Assembly: GCA_015065085.1 (NCBI GenBank) | Contig: SVQW01000005.1 | Coordinates: 1 to 64,000, forward strand | DNA: 64,000 bases | Reading direction: 5' to 3' | DNA from: Oscillospiraceae bacterium | GTDB taxonomy: Bacteria; Bacillota; Clostridia; Oscillospirales; SIG627 | Shown here: piece by piece, positions 34,666 to 42,938 of the stretch | Layout of the letters: each line of letters starts with the position of its first letter | Numbering within the stretch: position 1 is the stretch's first letter | The notes under the pieces: model-generated | The model's input: only the letters and a program-made list of their open reading frames with translations | What the model was told of the DNA's origin: nothing | Databases searched by the model: none | Position numbers and translations under genes: made by a program

Positions 34666-35028
34666 ATGGACGATATCAATAAAATTATACAACGTATGGA
34701 GCGCCTGCAGGCTCAGCGGCGGCTGCTTACGGCAGACATAGAAAAACGGCGGGAGAGTGACGGTGCAGAGGTGATAGCCGACCTTGAGGGAATGCTGAGG
34801 ACTTGTGAAAGAAGTCTGCGCCACACCGAGAAAAAGGCAGAAAATGTTCTTAAACGCATACGTGATCCCAAGCTTCACAACGTTCTCAAGGCCCGTATCT
34901 ACATGAAGCTGACCTGGGAGGAGGTGGCAGAGCACATCGACTGCGATGTAAGAACAATTTACAGATTAAAAAAGAAAGCAGAGGCGGAATTCAACCGTCT
35001 GCTTTCTCTGATGGGCAACATTTTATAG
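34666..35028 (+). CDS. Small sigma-70 region-4-like HTH protein
   Basis: 120 residues. The N-terminal two-thirds is helical and charged (RMERLQAQRRLLTADIEKRRE, then LRHTEKKAENVLKRI). The C-terminal helix-turn-helix LTWEEVAEHIDCDVRTIYRLKKKAEAEF resembles sigma-70 region 4 and phage ArpU/RinA/DUF1492-type regulators. It stands alone with a perfect promoter, between the repeat array and a convergent cdaR gene. It could be a phage-derived regulator; the target is unknown. Confidence 0.75.
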   Translation: MDDINKIIQRMERLQAQRRLLTADIEKRRESDGAEVIADLEGMLRTCERSLRHTEKKAENVLKRIRDPKLHNVLKARIYMKLTWEEVAEHIDCDVRTIYRLKKKAEAEFNRLLSLMGNIL

Positions 35029-35031
35029 CTT

Positions 35032-36339
35032 TTAATCGGGTACCTCCACAGAGAAGGTCACACTGTACTTTTGGGAAGTAAACACATTTGAGTTATCAAA
35101 GCTTACCACCACATCGCGTCGGTAAACGCCCGATACATTAATAGTGGAAAGGTCTGCCGTAAGGGTTATATCGTCTGCCGTAATGGCATCCAGCTCAATA
35201 GCGTTTATACCACGTGCCTCTATGTACAGCACTTCCGGCGAGATGATTGAGTAAGAGGCGCCCGCCGCACCGTTAACACGGAAATTGGCTTCCTCCAGAG
35301 GCAGAGGTATGGTACGCTTTATATCACGGATGGACTTATCCACCGATACATCGACCGTAATGGTATCTCCGCCTATATATTCCAGGCGGTCATCCACATT
35401 CTGAAGCAGTACCTCGTAGGTGGATTTTTCGCCTATCTGCTTCGGGTCGATAGAGGCTACAACCATTTCGTCCCCCAGTGCATCAATATATTCCGCCTCT
35501 CCCTGCACCGCAATAAGCGAGGTGGAGAAGGAAACGTCAATATATTCCTCGGGAATTATATCGTCCGTAAATCTGACCACAGGGGTGAGGAATTTCTGCT
35601 TATACACAGGCACAGTCACCTGGACGGAGGAAACATTGGTCTTGATATAGGGGTTTGTGACAAGGTTTCCCGCGGTGTCGTAAAGTTCCAGCTCCGCCGT
35701 TCCGCTCATGCTTTTTGTGATTTTACCGAAGTCTGCCGAAGCGGACGCCTTGGTGATGGAATTCACAATAGTTGCAGGGCCCGAAACCTTAATGATTGCA
35801 GGCTCGGCAATATACTCGCCCAGCAGAACGTTTGCCTCCTTGCTGTACGTAATTCTGGGCACTACCTCAATGTCTCTCTGGAGTGTGGAATCCACATACA
35901 CCTCCAGGGTGGTAGGCTCATAACCCATAACCTTTATACCGCCGGGCACGGCGATATTCACGGGCAGATGATGGGAGCCGGAGAGAGTTATGGCGGAAAT
36001 ATCCGCCGAGGCGATTATATCAGAGGTCTTAAGACGGGTAATATCGCTCTGTCTGCCGGACAGCGCCACACTTACAACACCGTCATAACCCGAAATTACC
36101 GAAAATCCGCTGTCAGCCAGCAGCTGCTCCGCGCCCACAAGATTTATGGGGATATAGTCAAAGGTATCCTCGTAGGTAGGACTGTCGACCCTGATAACAT
36201 AAAACCACATTATCACAGCCAGAAGCAGTGCACAGATACGGGCTATAAAATTATTTCTCCTCTTTTTTTCGGAGCTTATTTCGTCGGATTTATCGGTATA
36301 ATCACTTACCGTTCCGAGCTTATTTTCGTTTTGTGACAT
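35032..36339 (-). CDS. cdaR: YbbR-domain protein, CdaA regulator CdaR
   Basis: 435 residues. A cytoplasmic N terminus is followed by a membrane helix (about 28-48, FIARICALLLAVIMWFYVI). Several external YbbR repeats then follow, each with a GxxxLxxPxVxVxG-like pattern (for example LGEYIAEPAIIKVSGPATIVNSI). CdaR binds CdaA outside the membrane and tunes c-di-AMP synthesis. Its gene follows cdaA by 10 bases, the usual arrangement, although glmM is not adjacent here. Confidence 0.9.
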   Translation of the reverse strand: MSQNENKLGTVSDYTDKSDEISSEKKRRNNFIARICALLLAVIMWFYVIRVDSPTYEDTFDYIPINLVGAEQLLADSGFSVISGYDGVVSVALSGRQSDITRLKTSDIIASADISAITLSGSHHLPVNIAVPGGIKVMGYEPTTLEVYVDSTLQRDIEVVPRITYSKEANVLLGEYIAEPAIIKVSGPATIVNSITKASASADFGKITKSMSGTAELELYDTAGNLVTNPYIKTNVSSVQVTVPVYKQKFLTPVVRFTDDIIPEEYIDVSFSTSLIAVQGEAEYIDALGDEMVVASIDPKQIGEKSTYEVLLQNVDDRLEYIGGDTITVDVSVDKSIRDIKRTIPLPLEEANFRVNGAAGASYSIISPEVLYIEARGINAIELDAITADDITLTADLSTINVSGVYRRDVVVSFDNSNVFTSQKYSVTFSVEVPD

Positions 36340-36349
36340 ATCGTTTACC

Positions 36350-37258
36350 CTAGTTATCCTTTTTGGCTTTTATACGGTCAATAAGCTTTGAAATAAAGCT
36401 GTTTTCGTTTTTCTCCTCGTCCTCGTCGTCCCTGTCCTTTTTCTTTTTGAGAAGCGACGGGTCAATCATGCGCTCCATAAGCTCTTCCTTGAGAGTAGCT
36501 CTGGTGAAGTTACGGACAAGATTTCCCTCTTCAGCCAGTGAAATGGCACCTGTTTCCTCAGATACCACCACAACAATTGCATCACTGCTTTCGCTGATGC
36601 CGATTGCCGCACGGTGACGTGTGCCCAGGTCCTTTATAATATCACGGTTTGAGGAAAGCGGAAGAAAGCATCCGCAGGCAAGTATACGGTTATTACGGAT
36701 TATCATTGCGCCGTCATGCAGAGGCGCCTTATTGAAGAATATATTCTTGATAAGAAAGGTGGTGATTTCCGCATCCACAACAACACCGCTGCGCACCTCA
36801 TCGCCCAGACGGGTGGCACGCTCGATTACCATAAGTGCACCGGTTTTTTCGTTTGAAAGCTCCTGAGCCGCCTTTGAAATTTCGTCTATGGTGCTGATGG
36901 TCTGCTGTAATTCCTTTTGCTCACCGATGGAGTTAAGACGGCTGATGGAATCCACACCCATTTTTTCCAGCATGCTTCTCAATTCCGGCTGGAACAGTAT
37001 GAATACCGCCAGCATTCCCACCTGAACCACGTTCTGCAACAGGAAGCTTACGGTACGCATATTGAGAAAGCTGCTTATAACCAGCATCAGAAGTATGAAA
37101 ACAACGCCCGAAACCAGCTTTCCCGCACGGCGGTCGCGTATGAACACGTATATATAGTAAAATATAACGGCAACAATCAGTATGTCAAAAATATCGTTTA
37201 TGCCCATACTGGTGAACTGATTGCCGATATAATAGAAAAAGTCTTTTATGTATTCCAT
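36350..37258 (-). CDS. cdaA: Diadenylate cyclase CdaA
   Basis: 302 residues. It makes the second messenger c-di-AMP from two ATP. Three N-terminal membrane helices (about 12-85) precede a DisA_N/DAC domain with both catalytic motifs, APLHDGAMII (DGA) and GTRHRAAIGISE (RHR). The C-terminal tail is lysine- and glutamate-rich (KKKKDRDDEDEEKNEN). The ATG at 37258 follows AGGAGG by 9 bases; the longer frame has no ribosome site. A TTGTTT-17-TATAAT promoter lies at 37344-37372. Confidence 0.95.
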   Translation of the reverse strand: MEYIKDFFYYIGNQFTSMGINDIFDILIVAVIFYYIYVFIRDRRAGKLVSGVVFILLMLVISSFLNMRTVSFLLQNVVQVGMLAVFILFQPELRSMLEKMGVDSISRLNSIGEQKELQQTISTIDEISKAAQELSNEKTGALMVIERATRLGDEVRSGVVVDAEITTFLIKNIFFNKAPLHDGAMIIRNNRILACGCFLPLSSNRDIIKDLGTRHRAAIGISESSDAIVVVVSEETGAISLAEEGNLVRNFTRATLKEELMERMIDPSLLKKKKDRDDEDEEKNENSFISKLIDRIKAKKDN

Positions 37259-37343
37259 TTCATACGACCTCCTTTTAAATTTTGCCTCAGGATAACTTCT
37301 CTTACCGCAAGGCAAACTCCGCTGTTTCGGGTGCTGTATAAAT

Positions 37344-37372
37344 ATTATACCACACAAATATGAAAAAAACAA
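37344..37372 (-). promoter_or_regulatory. Promoter of the cdaA-cdaR operon
   Basis: Minus strand TTGTTT (37367-37372), 17 bases, TATAAT (37344-37349) with an upstream TGG (extended -10). The leader is about 80 bases. Confidence 0.55.
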
Positions 37373-37440
37373 TACCGCAACGTAAGAAAACCGATATTAA
37401 TTTAAAGATTCTTGGGCAAGGGCAAGATTATCAATGTGCG

Positions 37441-38565
37441 TCAGCACATTGACTTTATCCTCTTCACCACACATTCCGCATCCCTGGGGCTGTTGAAAGC
37501 ACCAAAGGAGGCGCGGACGGCACCGTTTTCGCCTGTCAAAATATGCTCATGTGTCAAAGGTGCACAATGAAATCCGCTCCGAACGGCGATATTACCGTCG
37601 TCAAACAGCTTTTCGACCTCAAAACTTTGTGCATTTTGTACATTAAACAGTACAATGCTTCCGTAACACGGATAAACTTTCACTTTGCGCATATTCATAA
37701 GCATTTCCCGAAGATACTGCGCCGGGGTGTAGCTGCGGTAATAAAGCTCATCCGTGCCCACTGTATCCACAAACTCCGCACCGGCGCACATACTTACTAT
37801 GGGCAGGGTGGCAAGTGTTCCCGCTTCCAGTCTTTCGGGCAGATACGGCGGCATTTCGCGGCTTTGTGACATAACTCCGCTTCCCCCCGTCATCATCGGC
37901 TCCATTTTTTCGCACCACTTGTCCCCCACAATCAATGCCCCTGCTCCGCATATACCGAACAGCCCCTTCTGCGACGGGATACAAAGCATATCTATACCGA
38001 TTTTTTGTATATCTATGTCAAAATATCCTGCCGCCTGAGCACCGTCGGCAATGAGTGTGATACCGCTTTTTTTGCAGTATTCGGCTATCTCTCTTATGGG
38101 CATACGGTAGCCGTTGACATTACTGCACAGCGTCAAAACGCACACATCGCAGTCCCGTGCCGCATCATAGAAATTCATAAGTGTGGAGCAGACATTATCC
38201 ATATCCGGTCTGAAAAAGCGTATTTCGCACTCTCTTTCCTTTTGCAGGGCATAAAGCGGTCTCAGAACGGCGTTATGCTCCATAACCGAGGTCACTACCT
38301 TACAGCCCTTTTTGACGGCGGTGTAAAGGGCAATATTGAGTGCATGGGTGGTATTTGAAGTAAAAATCACATTTTCCGGCGCAGGTGCACCAAAGAGCTG
38401 TGAAAGAATACATCTCGTGTCGTAAACGGCGTTAGCCGCCTTTAAAGCCTCTTTATGCGAGCTTCTGCCGGGATTTGCCGCATAATTATCCAGTGCATAC
38501 CTTACGGCACGGTGCACGCTGTGAGGCTTTGGACAGCTTGCAGCGGCATTATCCAGATATATCAT
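37441..38565 (-). CDS. Cysteine desulfurase-like class V aminotransferase
   Basis: 374 residues, PLP-dependent. The opening MIYLDNAAASCPKP, TSNTTHALNIAL, VVTSVMEHNAVLRPL, DGAQAAGYFDIDI, the PLP lysine in CIPSQKGLFG, and SGFHCAPLTHEHI place it in the SufS-like TIGR01977 group of cysteine desulfurases. The start is the ATG at 38565, which overlaps the stop of the upstream DUF3343 gene by 4 bases. It would release sulfur (or selenium) from cysteine. The partner gene supports sulfur or selenium handling. Confidence 0.88.
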   Translation of the reverse strand: MIYLDNAAASCPKPHSVHRAVRYALDNYAANPGRSSHKEALKAANAVYDTRCILSQLFGAPAPENVIFTSNTTHALNIALYTAVKKGCKVVTSVMEHNAVLRPLYALQKERECEIRFFRPDMDNVCSTLMNFYDAARDCDVCVLTLCSNVNGYRMPIREIAEYCKKSGITLIADGAQAAGYFDIDIQKIGIDMLCIPSQKGLFGICGAGALIVGDKWCEKMEPMMTGGSGVMSQSREMPPYLPERLEAGTLATLPIVSMCAGAEFVDTVGTDELYYRSYTPAQYLREMLMNMRKVKVYPCYGSIVLFNVQNAQSFEVEKLFDDGNIAVRSGFHCAPLTHEHILTGENGAVRASFGAFNSPRDAECVVKRIKSMC

Positions 38566-38783
38566 GTGTCCCACCTTTTTACATGTGCAATGCGTACCCC
38601 TGCCTCGGTCAGAATACGGACTATGTCATCGCTGTTGCCTTCTGATATTTCCACTCCGTAGCCGCACCCCATAGAGCCGTCGGAGGCATGTCTTGTAATA
38701 CGGTTTTTAATATTCACGGCATTAAGCACCCGATTTGCCTTTTGTGCGTATGTTGCCGAGCCTGTTGCAATAAAAAGTTTCAC
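38562..38783 (-). CDS. DUF3343 putative Se/S carrier-like protein
   Basis: 73 residues. KLFIATGSATYAQKANRVLN at the N terminus, SDGSMGCGYGVEISEG with the CGYG Cys motif in the middle, and LTEAGVRIAHVKRW at the end match the DUF3343 family (putative Se/S carrier). The GTG start at 38783 has AGGGGG upstream. It lies inside a parS-like palindrome, so ParB binding there would cover the start. It is translationally coupled (ATGA) with the cysteine desulfurase. Confidence 0.85.
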   Translation of the reverse strand: MKLFIATGSATYAQKANRVLNAVNIKNRITRHASDGSMGCGYGVEISEGNSDDIVRILTEAGVRIAHVKRWDT

Positions 38784-38791
38784 GTGAAACC
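38778..38791. promoter_or_regulatory. parS-like ParB-binding site (14-bp core)
   Basis: GTTTCACGTGAAAC, the central 14 bases of the parS consensus; the outermost pair (A/C) deviates. It overlaps the DUF3343 start codon. Confidence 0.8.
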
Positions 38792-38856
38792 CCCTTAAAA
38801 GTTTTTAATACAGTATATGCGGCAAATGCTCAATGCGCCTTTTACAAATTTGCAAT

Positions 38857-39265
38857 GCGGTGCGTAACGCAGTATTTCCGCATTTTCGCACACATACTCT
38901 CAAATCGAGTAAAATGCGGAAAGACAAGGCTTGCGCCGATGAGAACGAGGGAGTTTACTGAATGTAAATGACCGAGTACGAGGCGGTGCGTAACGCAGTA
39001 TTTCTGCATTTTTGCGCACATACTCTTAAATCGAGTAAAATGCGGAAAGACAAGGCTTGCGCCGATGAGAACGAGGGAGTTTACTAAATGTAAATGACCG
39101 AGTACGAGGCGGTGCGTAACGCAGTATTTCTGCATTTTTGCGCACATACTCTTAAATCGAGTAAAATGCGGAAAGACAAGGCTTGCGCCGATGAGAACGA
39201 GGGAGTTTACTGAATGTAAATGACCGAGTACGAGGCGGTGCGTAACGCAGTATTTCCGTATTTTA
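38857..39265. repeat. 126-bp tandem repeat (3.2 copies) upstream of dnaA
   Basis: Copies start at 38857, 38983, 39109 and 39235 (partial) with a constant 126-base period and few substitutions. Each has GCGTAACGC, ACTC-N7-GAGT, AATGCGGAAAGACAAGG and the stem GTTTAC/GTAAAT. Because 126 is a multiple of three, a minus-strand frame runs through with 42-residue repeats; I do not regard it as a gene. TTTCCGCA words inside resemble the DnaA boxes of the dnaA-dnaN gap. A degenerate relative lies at about 61040-61130. Confidence 0.9.
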
Positions 39266-39396
39266 CGAAGATTTAAAAAAAATTTACATATTATATAATG
39301 AATATAAATTGTGTTTTGCTATAATATATATAATTATATTTATATATATTAATAAAGCGTGCTAAACAAAATAAATATAGAGGATATTTAAATATC

Positions 39397-40821
39397 ATGA
39401 ATAACGGTTTACAGGAAATTTGGCAGGGCGTGCTGGATATAATTCAGCAGAAGCACTCCATTCAGACTTTCAATCTTTGGTTCAAGGAGCTGGAGCTGTA
39501 TAAGCTTACGGCGACAAGAGCCTATGTGGCGACAAAATATGACTTTCACTGCAACATAATAAAGGAGCGGTATATTGACGATATTACGGGTGCTATGAAG
39601 GAAGTACTGGGCTTTGCGGTGGAAACAGAGCTTTTTTGCTGTGAAGAGGGCCAGGATATTGAGGTTCAGCTTCAGAAGCACATAAGCAAAATGGTAGATG
39701 AAATGGCATTGGCGGAGGAAGAAGCCGAAAACGCAGAGGAGTCCCCAAGCGATGAGGCGGTAAACGAAAACAGTCAGCAGACCGCCAATAATCCTAACCC
39801 CGATTATACATTTGAAAAATTCATTGTGGGCGATGCAAACAAATTTGCATACAACGCCTGCGTAAGCGTGGCGGAAAAACCGTCCCTTCTTTATAACCCT
39901 TTGTACATATACGGCCCGTCGGGTATGGGAAAAACCCATCTTTTGTACGCCATTACCGATAAGTTAAGACGCATACACCCCGAGTTAAAGGTGCTGTATG
40001 TGCGCGGTGAGGCTTTTGCCACAGAGCTTATTGACAACCTCTCCAATAAAAAACCGATGCAGTACTTCCGCGAAAAGTACCGTTCGGTGGATGTAATACT
40101 TATAGACGATATCCACTTTATAGCCGGAAAGGAAAGCTGTCAGGAGGAATTCTTCCACACCTTCAACGCCCTGCATGAGCAGAGAAAGCAGATAGTTCTG
40201 TCCAGCGACCGTCCGCCCAGAGAGATGAAAACGCTGGAGGAGCGGTTAAAAACCCGTTTTGACTGGGGTCTGATTGTTGATATTACTCCGCCCGATGTTG
40301 AATTGAGAACTGCAATCCTCAAAAACAAGGCTAAGGACTGGGGCATTGAGATACCGGATAAAATACTTATGTTCCTTGCGGAAAACGTCAAGAACAATAT
40401 ACGTCAGCTCGAGGGCGCAATACGTAAAATATATGCTTACAGCCTGGTGAACAGTGCACCCTTGACAATAGATAAATTAAAAATACTGGTAGGCGAGCTG
40501 TTCTCCAGCGAGCTTCCGCCCAATTTTGCCACAGACACGGTGTTTGAAAGGGTTGCCGCAAGATATAACGTAAGTGTTGAGGATATCTGCAGTGAGAAGC
40601 GTAACAAGAACATTGTAAACGCACGTCACGTAGCGCTGTACATAATGCGTGAAAATCTGGATATGACTTACCCTGCAATAAGTACAAAAATGAATATGCA
40701 TCATTCCACCGTAATGTCAGCAGTTGAAAAAATAAAGGGCCTTATGAAGAAAAATCCCGCCTTTGACCTTGAGGTTAACGAGCTGGGCGAAGAGGTGGAT
40801 AAGGCTATCGCCAATGCGTAA
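39397..40821 (+). CDS. dnaA: Chromosomal replication initiator protein DnaA
   Basis: 474 residues. Domain I (about 1-85) is followed by an acidic linker (AEEEAENAEESPSDEAVNENSQQ) and the AAA+ domain with Walker A YGPSGMGKTH and Walker B VILIDDIHF. Domain IV carries the DNA-binding signature MHHSTVMSAVEKI. It initiates replication by binding DnaA boxes. The intergenic stretches on both sides carry repeats and boxes that probably form a bipartite origin. The 130 bases upstream are extremely AT-rich. Confidence 0.97.
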   Translation: MNNGLQEIWQGVLDIIQQKHSIQTFNLWFKELELYKLTATRAYVATKYDFHCNIIKERYIDDITGAMKEVLGFAVETELFCCEEGQDIEVQLQKHISKMVDEMALAEEEAENAEESPSDEAVNENSQQTANNPNPDYTFEKFIVGDANKFAYNACVSVAEKPSLLYNPLYIYGPSGMGKTHLLYAITDKLRRIHPELKVLYVRGEAFATELIDNLSNKKPMQYFREKYRSVDVILIDDIHFIAGKESCQEEFFHTFNALHEQRKQIVLSSDRPPREMKTLEERLKTRFDWGLIVDITPPDVELRTAILKNKAKDWGIEIPDKILMFLAENVKNNIRQLEGAIRKIYAYSLVNSAPLTIDKLKILVGELFSSELPPNFATDTVFERVAARYNVSVEDICSEKRNKNIVNARHVALYIMRENLDMTYPAISTKMNMHHSTVMSAVEKIKGLMKKNPAFDLEVNELGEEVDKAIANA

Positions 40822-41199
40822 AAGACGGTTTTCGACATATTTTCAGAATTTTTTCCGAATTTCGCACCGACTTTTCCGCAATATCCGCAGAGTTTTCCGC
40901 ACAGATGCCACACAAAAGCATGATTTTTATCCGCATAATTAACATGAGGATTTCAACATCAGCCTGCGGAATCAACATTGACACAAGAAAGTATGTTTTC
41001 AACATTTTCCACTATGCCGTTCACTATGCTGTTTCAACATTACTTTATAATTCAAAAAACGGCACGGCAGGCTGAAAATAAGATTTTTCCGCATTTTCCG
41101 CACGCACTACTACTGCTACTGCTGAATATATATTAATATTATAAAGATATAAGCAAATTTTTCTGATTTTAAATTTATTTTCCGAAAGGAAGGATCACA
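40822..41199. other. oriC: Probable replication origin (oriC) with DnaA boxes and AT-rich unwinding region
   Basis: The 378-base gap between dnaA and dnaN holds TTTTCCGCA at 40872-40880, 40893-40901, 41085-41093 and 41094-41102, TTATCCGCA at 40927-40935, TTTTCCACT at 41005-41013 and ATATCCGCA at 40881-40889. The consensus TTWTCCGCA differs by one base from the classical TTATCCACA. The stretch 41123-41180 is almost all A and T and would be the unwinding element. dnaN's ribosome site GAAAGGAAGG follows. Confidence 0.85.
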
Positions 41200-42333
41200 A
41201 TGCATATAATCGCACAAAAATCAACTCTGCTTTCAGCCATTCTTCCCTCTTTGAAAGCAGTTGCAAAAACCACTGCAAATCCGGTACTGGAAACCTTTAT
41301 GCTCAAAGCTGTCAAGGGCGATGCAGAGAGCAGTCTTATTATAACAGGCTACGACCTTGAAAAAGGAATAAAATGCGTTATTCCCGCAATTGTAAAGGAA
41401 GAAGGACAGATTCTTGTAAGCTCCTCAAGACTGAGTGCCATAGTCAATAATCTGCCCGACGGAAACGTCGAAATAACAACCGACGATAAATTAAAGGTCA
41501 AAATCACCGCCGCTAACTCACTTTTTGAAATCGCGGGACTTGCTACCGATGTATTTCCCACACTGCCCGAGCTTCGCGGTGACAGAAAGTTCGGCATTTC
41601 GCAGGGCCTTTTAAAGCGCATGACACGTCAGACCTGCTTTGCCGCCTCCACTATCGATACAAAACCCTTTATGACGGGCCTTTACTTCGTAATAAGAGAT
41701 AAAAAGATAAAAATCGTAGGCTGTGACGGATACCGTCTTGCTCTCAGAGAAGAACCGCTGGACTTTGAAAGCGAACAGACCGATCTGGATTTTATTGTTC
41801 CCGCAAAAACCATGATTAACCTTGCGGATATTCTGGAAGACAGCGAGGAGCCCGTTAATATTCAGCTTACCAGAAAACATATTATTTTCTTCACACAGGA
41901 CTTTATCTTCTTCTCCCGTCTTATAGAGGGCGAATATCTGGATTACGAACGCGCTATGCCCAAGGACCCCACAATATTCCTGAAGGTAAATCTTCCCGAC
42001 GTAATCGAAAGCATCAACCGTGTGGCACTTATAGTTGACCAGAAGGCAAAAAGCCCCGTACGTTGCTTTGTAGCACCTAAAATGCTTAAAATGACCTGTA
42101 TAAGTGCTCTGGGCTCGGTTAATGACGAAATAGAGGCGGAAACCGAGGGCAATGAAATAGACCTTGAAATCGGCTTCAACCACATTTTCCTCAAGGATGC
42201 CTTTGAAAGAGCAAGGGACTGCGGCGAGGACTGCGTAAATATCGAAATGACCTCGGCACAGACGGGTATTTTGATTAAGCCGCTCAGCGGAAATCATTTT
42301 CTTTACTTTATTCTGCCCGTAAGACTTCAGTAA
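41200..42333 (+). CDS. dnaN: DNA polymerase III sliding clamp (beta subunit)
   Basis: 377 residues, three clamp domains. The N terminus MHIIAQKSTLLSAILPSLKAV, the middle IVGCDGYRLALRE and the C-terminal IKPLSGNHFLYFILPVRLQ (usual end NHFLYLILPVRL) identify it. It tethers the replicative polymerase to DNA. Normal length. It follows the origin region and shares a direction with dnaA. Confidence 0.96.
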   Translation: MHIIAQKSTLLSAILPSLKAVAKTTANPVLETFMLKAVKGDAESSLIITGYDLEKGIKCVIPAIVKEEGQILVSSSRLSAIVNNLPDGNVEITTDDKLKVKITAANSLFEIAGLATDVFPTLPELRGDRKFGISQGLLKRMTRQTCFAASTIDTKPFMTGLYFVIRDKKIKIVGCDGYRLALREEPLDFESEQTDLDFIVPAKTMINLADILEDSEEPVNIQLTRKHIIFFTQDFIFFSRLIEGEYLDYERAMPKDPTIFLKVNLPDVIESINRVALIVDQKAKSPVRCFVAPKMLKMTCISALGSVNDEIEAETEGNEIDLEIGFNHIFLKDAFERARDCGEDCVNIEMTSAQTGILIKPLSGNHFLYFILPVRLQ

Positions 42334-42335
42334 TA

Positions 42336-42623
42336 GTGAATTTTTACGTTTATATACTCACAAATTTTACCAATAATGTACTTTATATAGGTGTAACCAA
42401 CAATCTCGAACGCCGTTGGTATGAGCATAAGTATGGACTTAATGACGGATTTACAAAAAAGTACAATGTGAATAAGCTTGTTTATTTTGAACGTACCGAT
42501 GACATAAATGCGGCAATAAGGCGAGAAAAACAGCTAAAAGGCTGGACAAGAGCAAAAAAGATTGCATTGATTGAAACCTTAAATAAAAATTGGGACGATT
42601 TGTGGAAAAAATATAATAATTAA
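42336..42623 (+). CDS. GIY-YIG domain protein (UPF0213/YhbQ-like nuclease family)
   Basis: 95 residues forming a single GIY-YIG domain: FYVYILTN (the GIY strand), NVLYIGVTNNLERRWYEHK (YIG with the catalytic Arg and Tyr), and FERTDDINAAIRREKQLKGW. The GTG start at 42336 lies 2 bases after the dnaN stop, without a good ribosome site, so coupling to dnaN is likely. It replaces the S4-domain gene (yaaA) that usually stands between dnaN and recF in Firmicutes. Its role is unknown; the family often sits next to mobile DNA. Confidence 0.88.
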   Translation: MNFYVYILTNFTNNVLYIGVTNNLERRWYEHKYGLNDGFTKKYNVNKLVYFERTDDINAAIRREKQLKGWTRAKKIALIETLNKNWDDLWKKYNN

Positions 42624-42628
42624 AAAAA

Positions 42629-42928
42629 TTTAAAAGATTCTTCGACTCACTGCGTTCGCTCAGAATGACATAATGGGTAGCGTCGCGAGCATAATGTATA
42701 CACTGCGTTGGGCATGCTGCACCCAATCCGCACATCTATAACGCGGGAGATCAAAGTATAGTTGTCCTGCGAGGTACATTCGCGAATTGGTTCGGCGCTT
42801 ACGCCGCAGGGTAAGCCCTGCACCCGATTTGCGTACCGACTGCAATGCAAACACGATGTCACGCGATGCACTTTCACTTACTGTCATTCTGAGCGGAGTG
42901 CAAAGCACGAAGTCGAAGAATCTTTAAA
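42629..42928. repeat. MITE-like composite repeat between GIY-YIG gene and recF
   Basis: The left arm (42629-42670) has AAAGATTCTTCGACT and CTCAGAATGACA. The right arm (42882-42928) has the reverse, TGTCATTCTGAG and AGTCGAAGAATCTTT. Between the arms is about one unit of the four-hairpin repeat family (42720-42835), including CAGGGTAAGCCCTG. No gene lies inside. Inverted ends without a transposase suggest a miniature element. Confidence 0.7.
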
Positions 42929-42938
42929 CCATTAAAAA

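Noticed and set aside
38842-39147. Minus-strand frame of 101 residues with 42-residue repeats
   Set aside because: It exists because the 126-bp repeat length is divisible by three and has no stop in this frame. It has no ribosome site and is composed only of repeat DNA.
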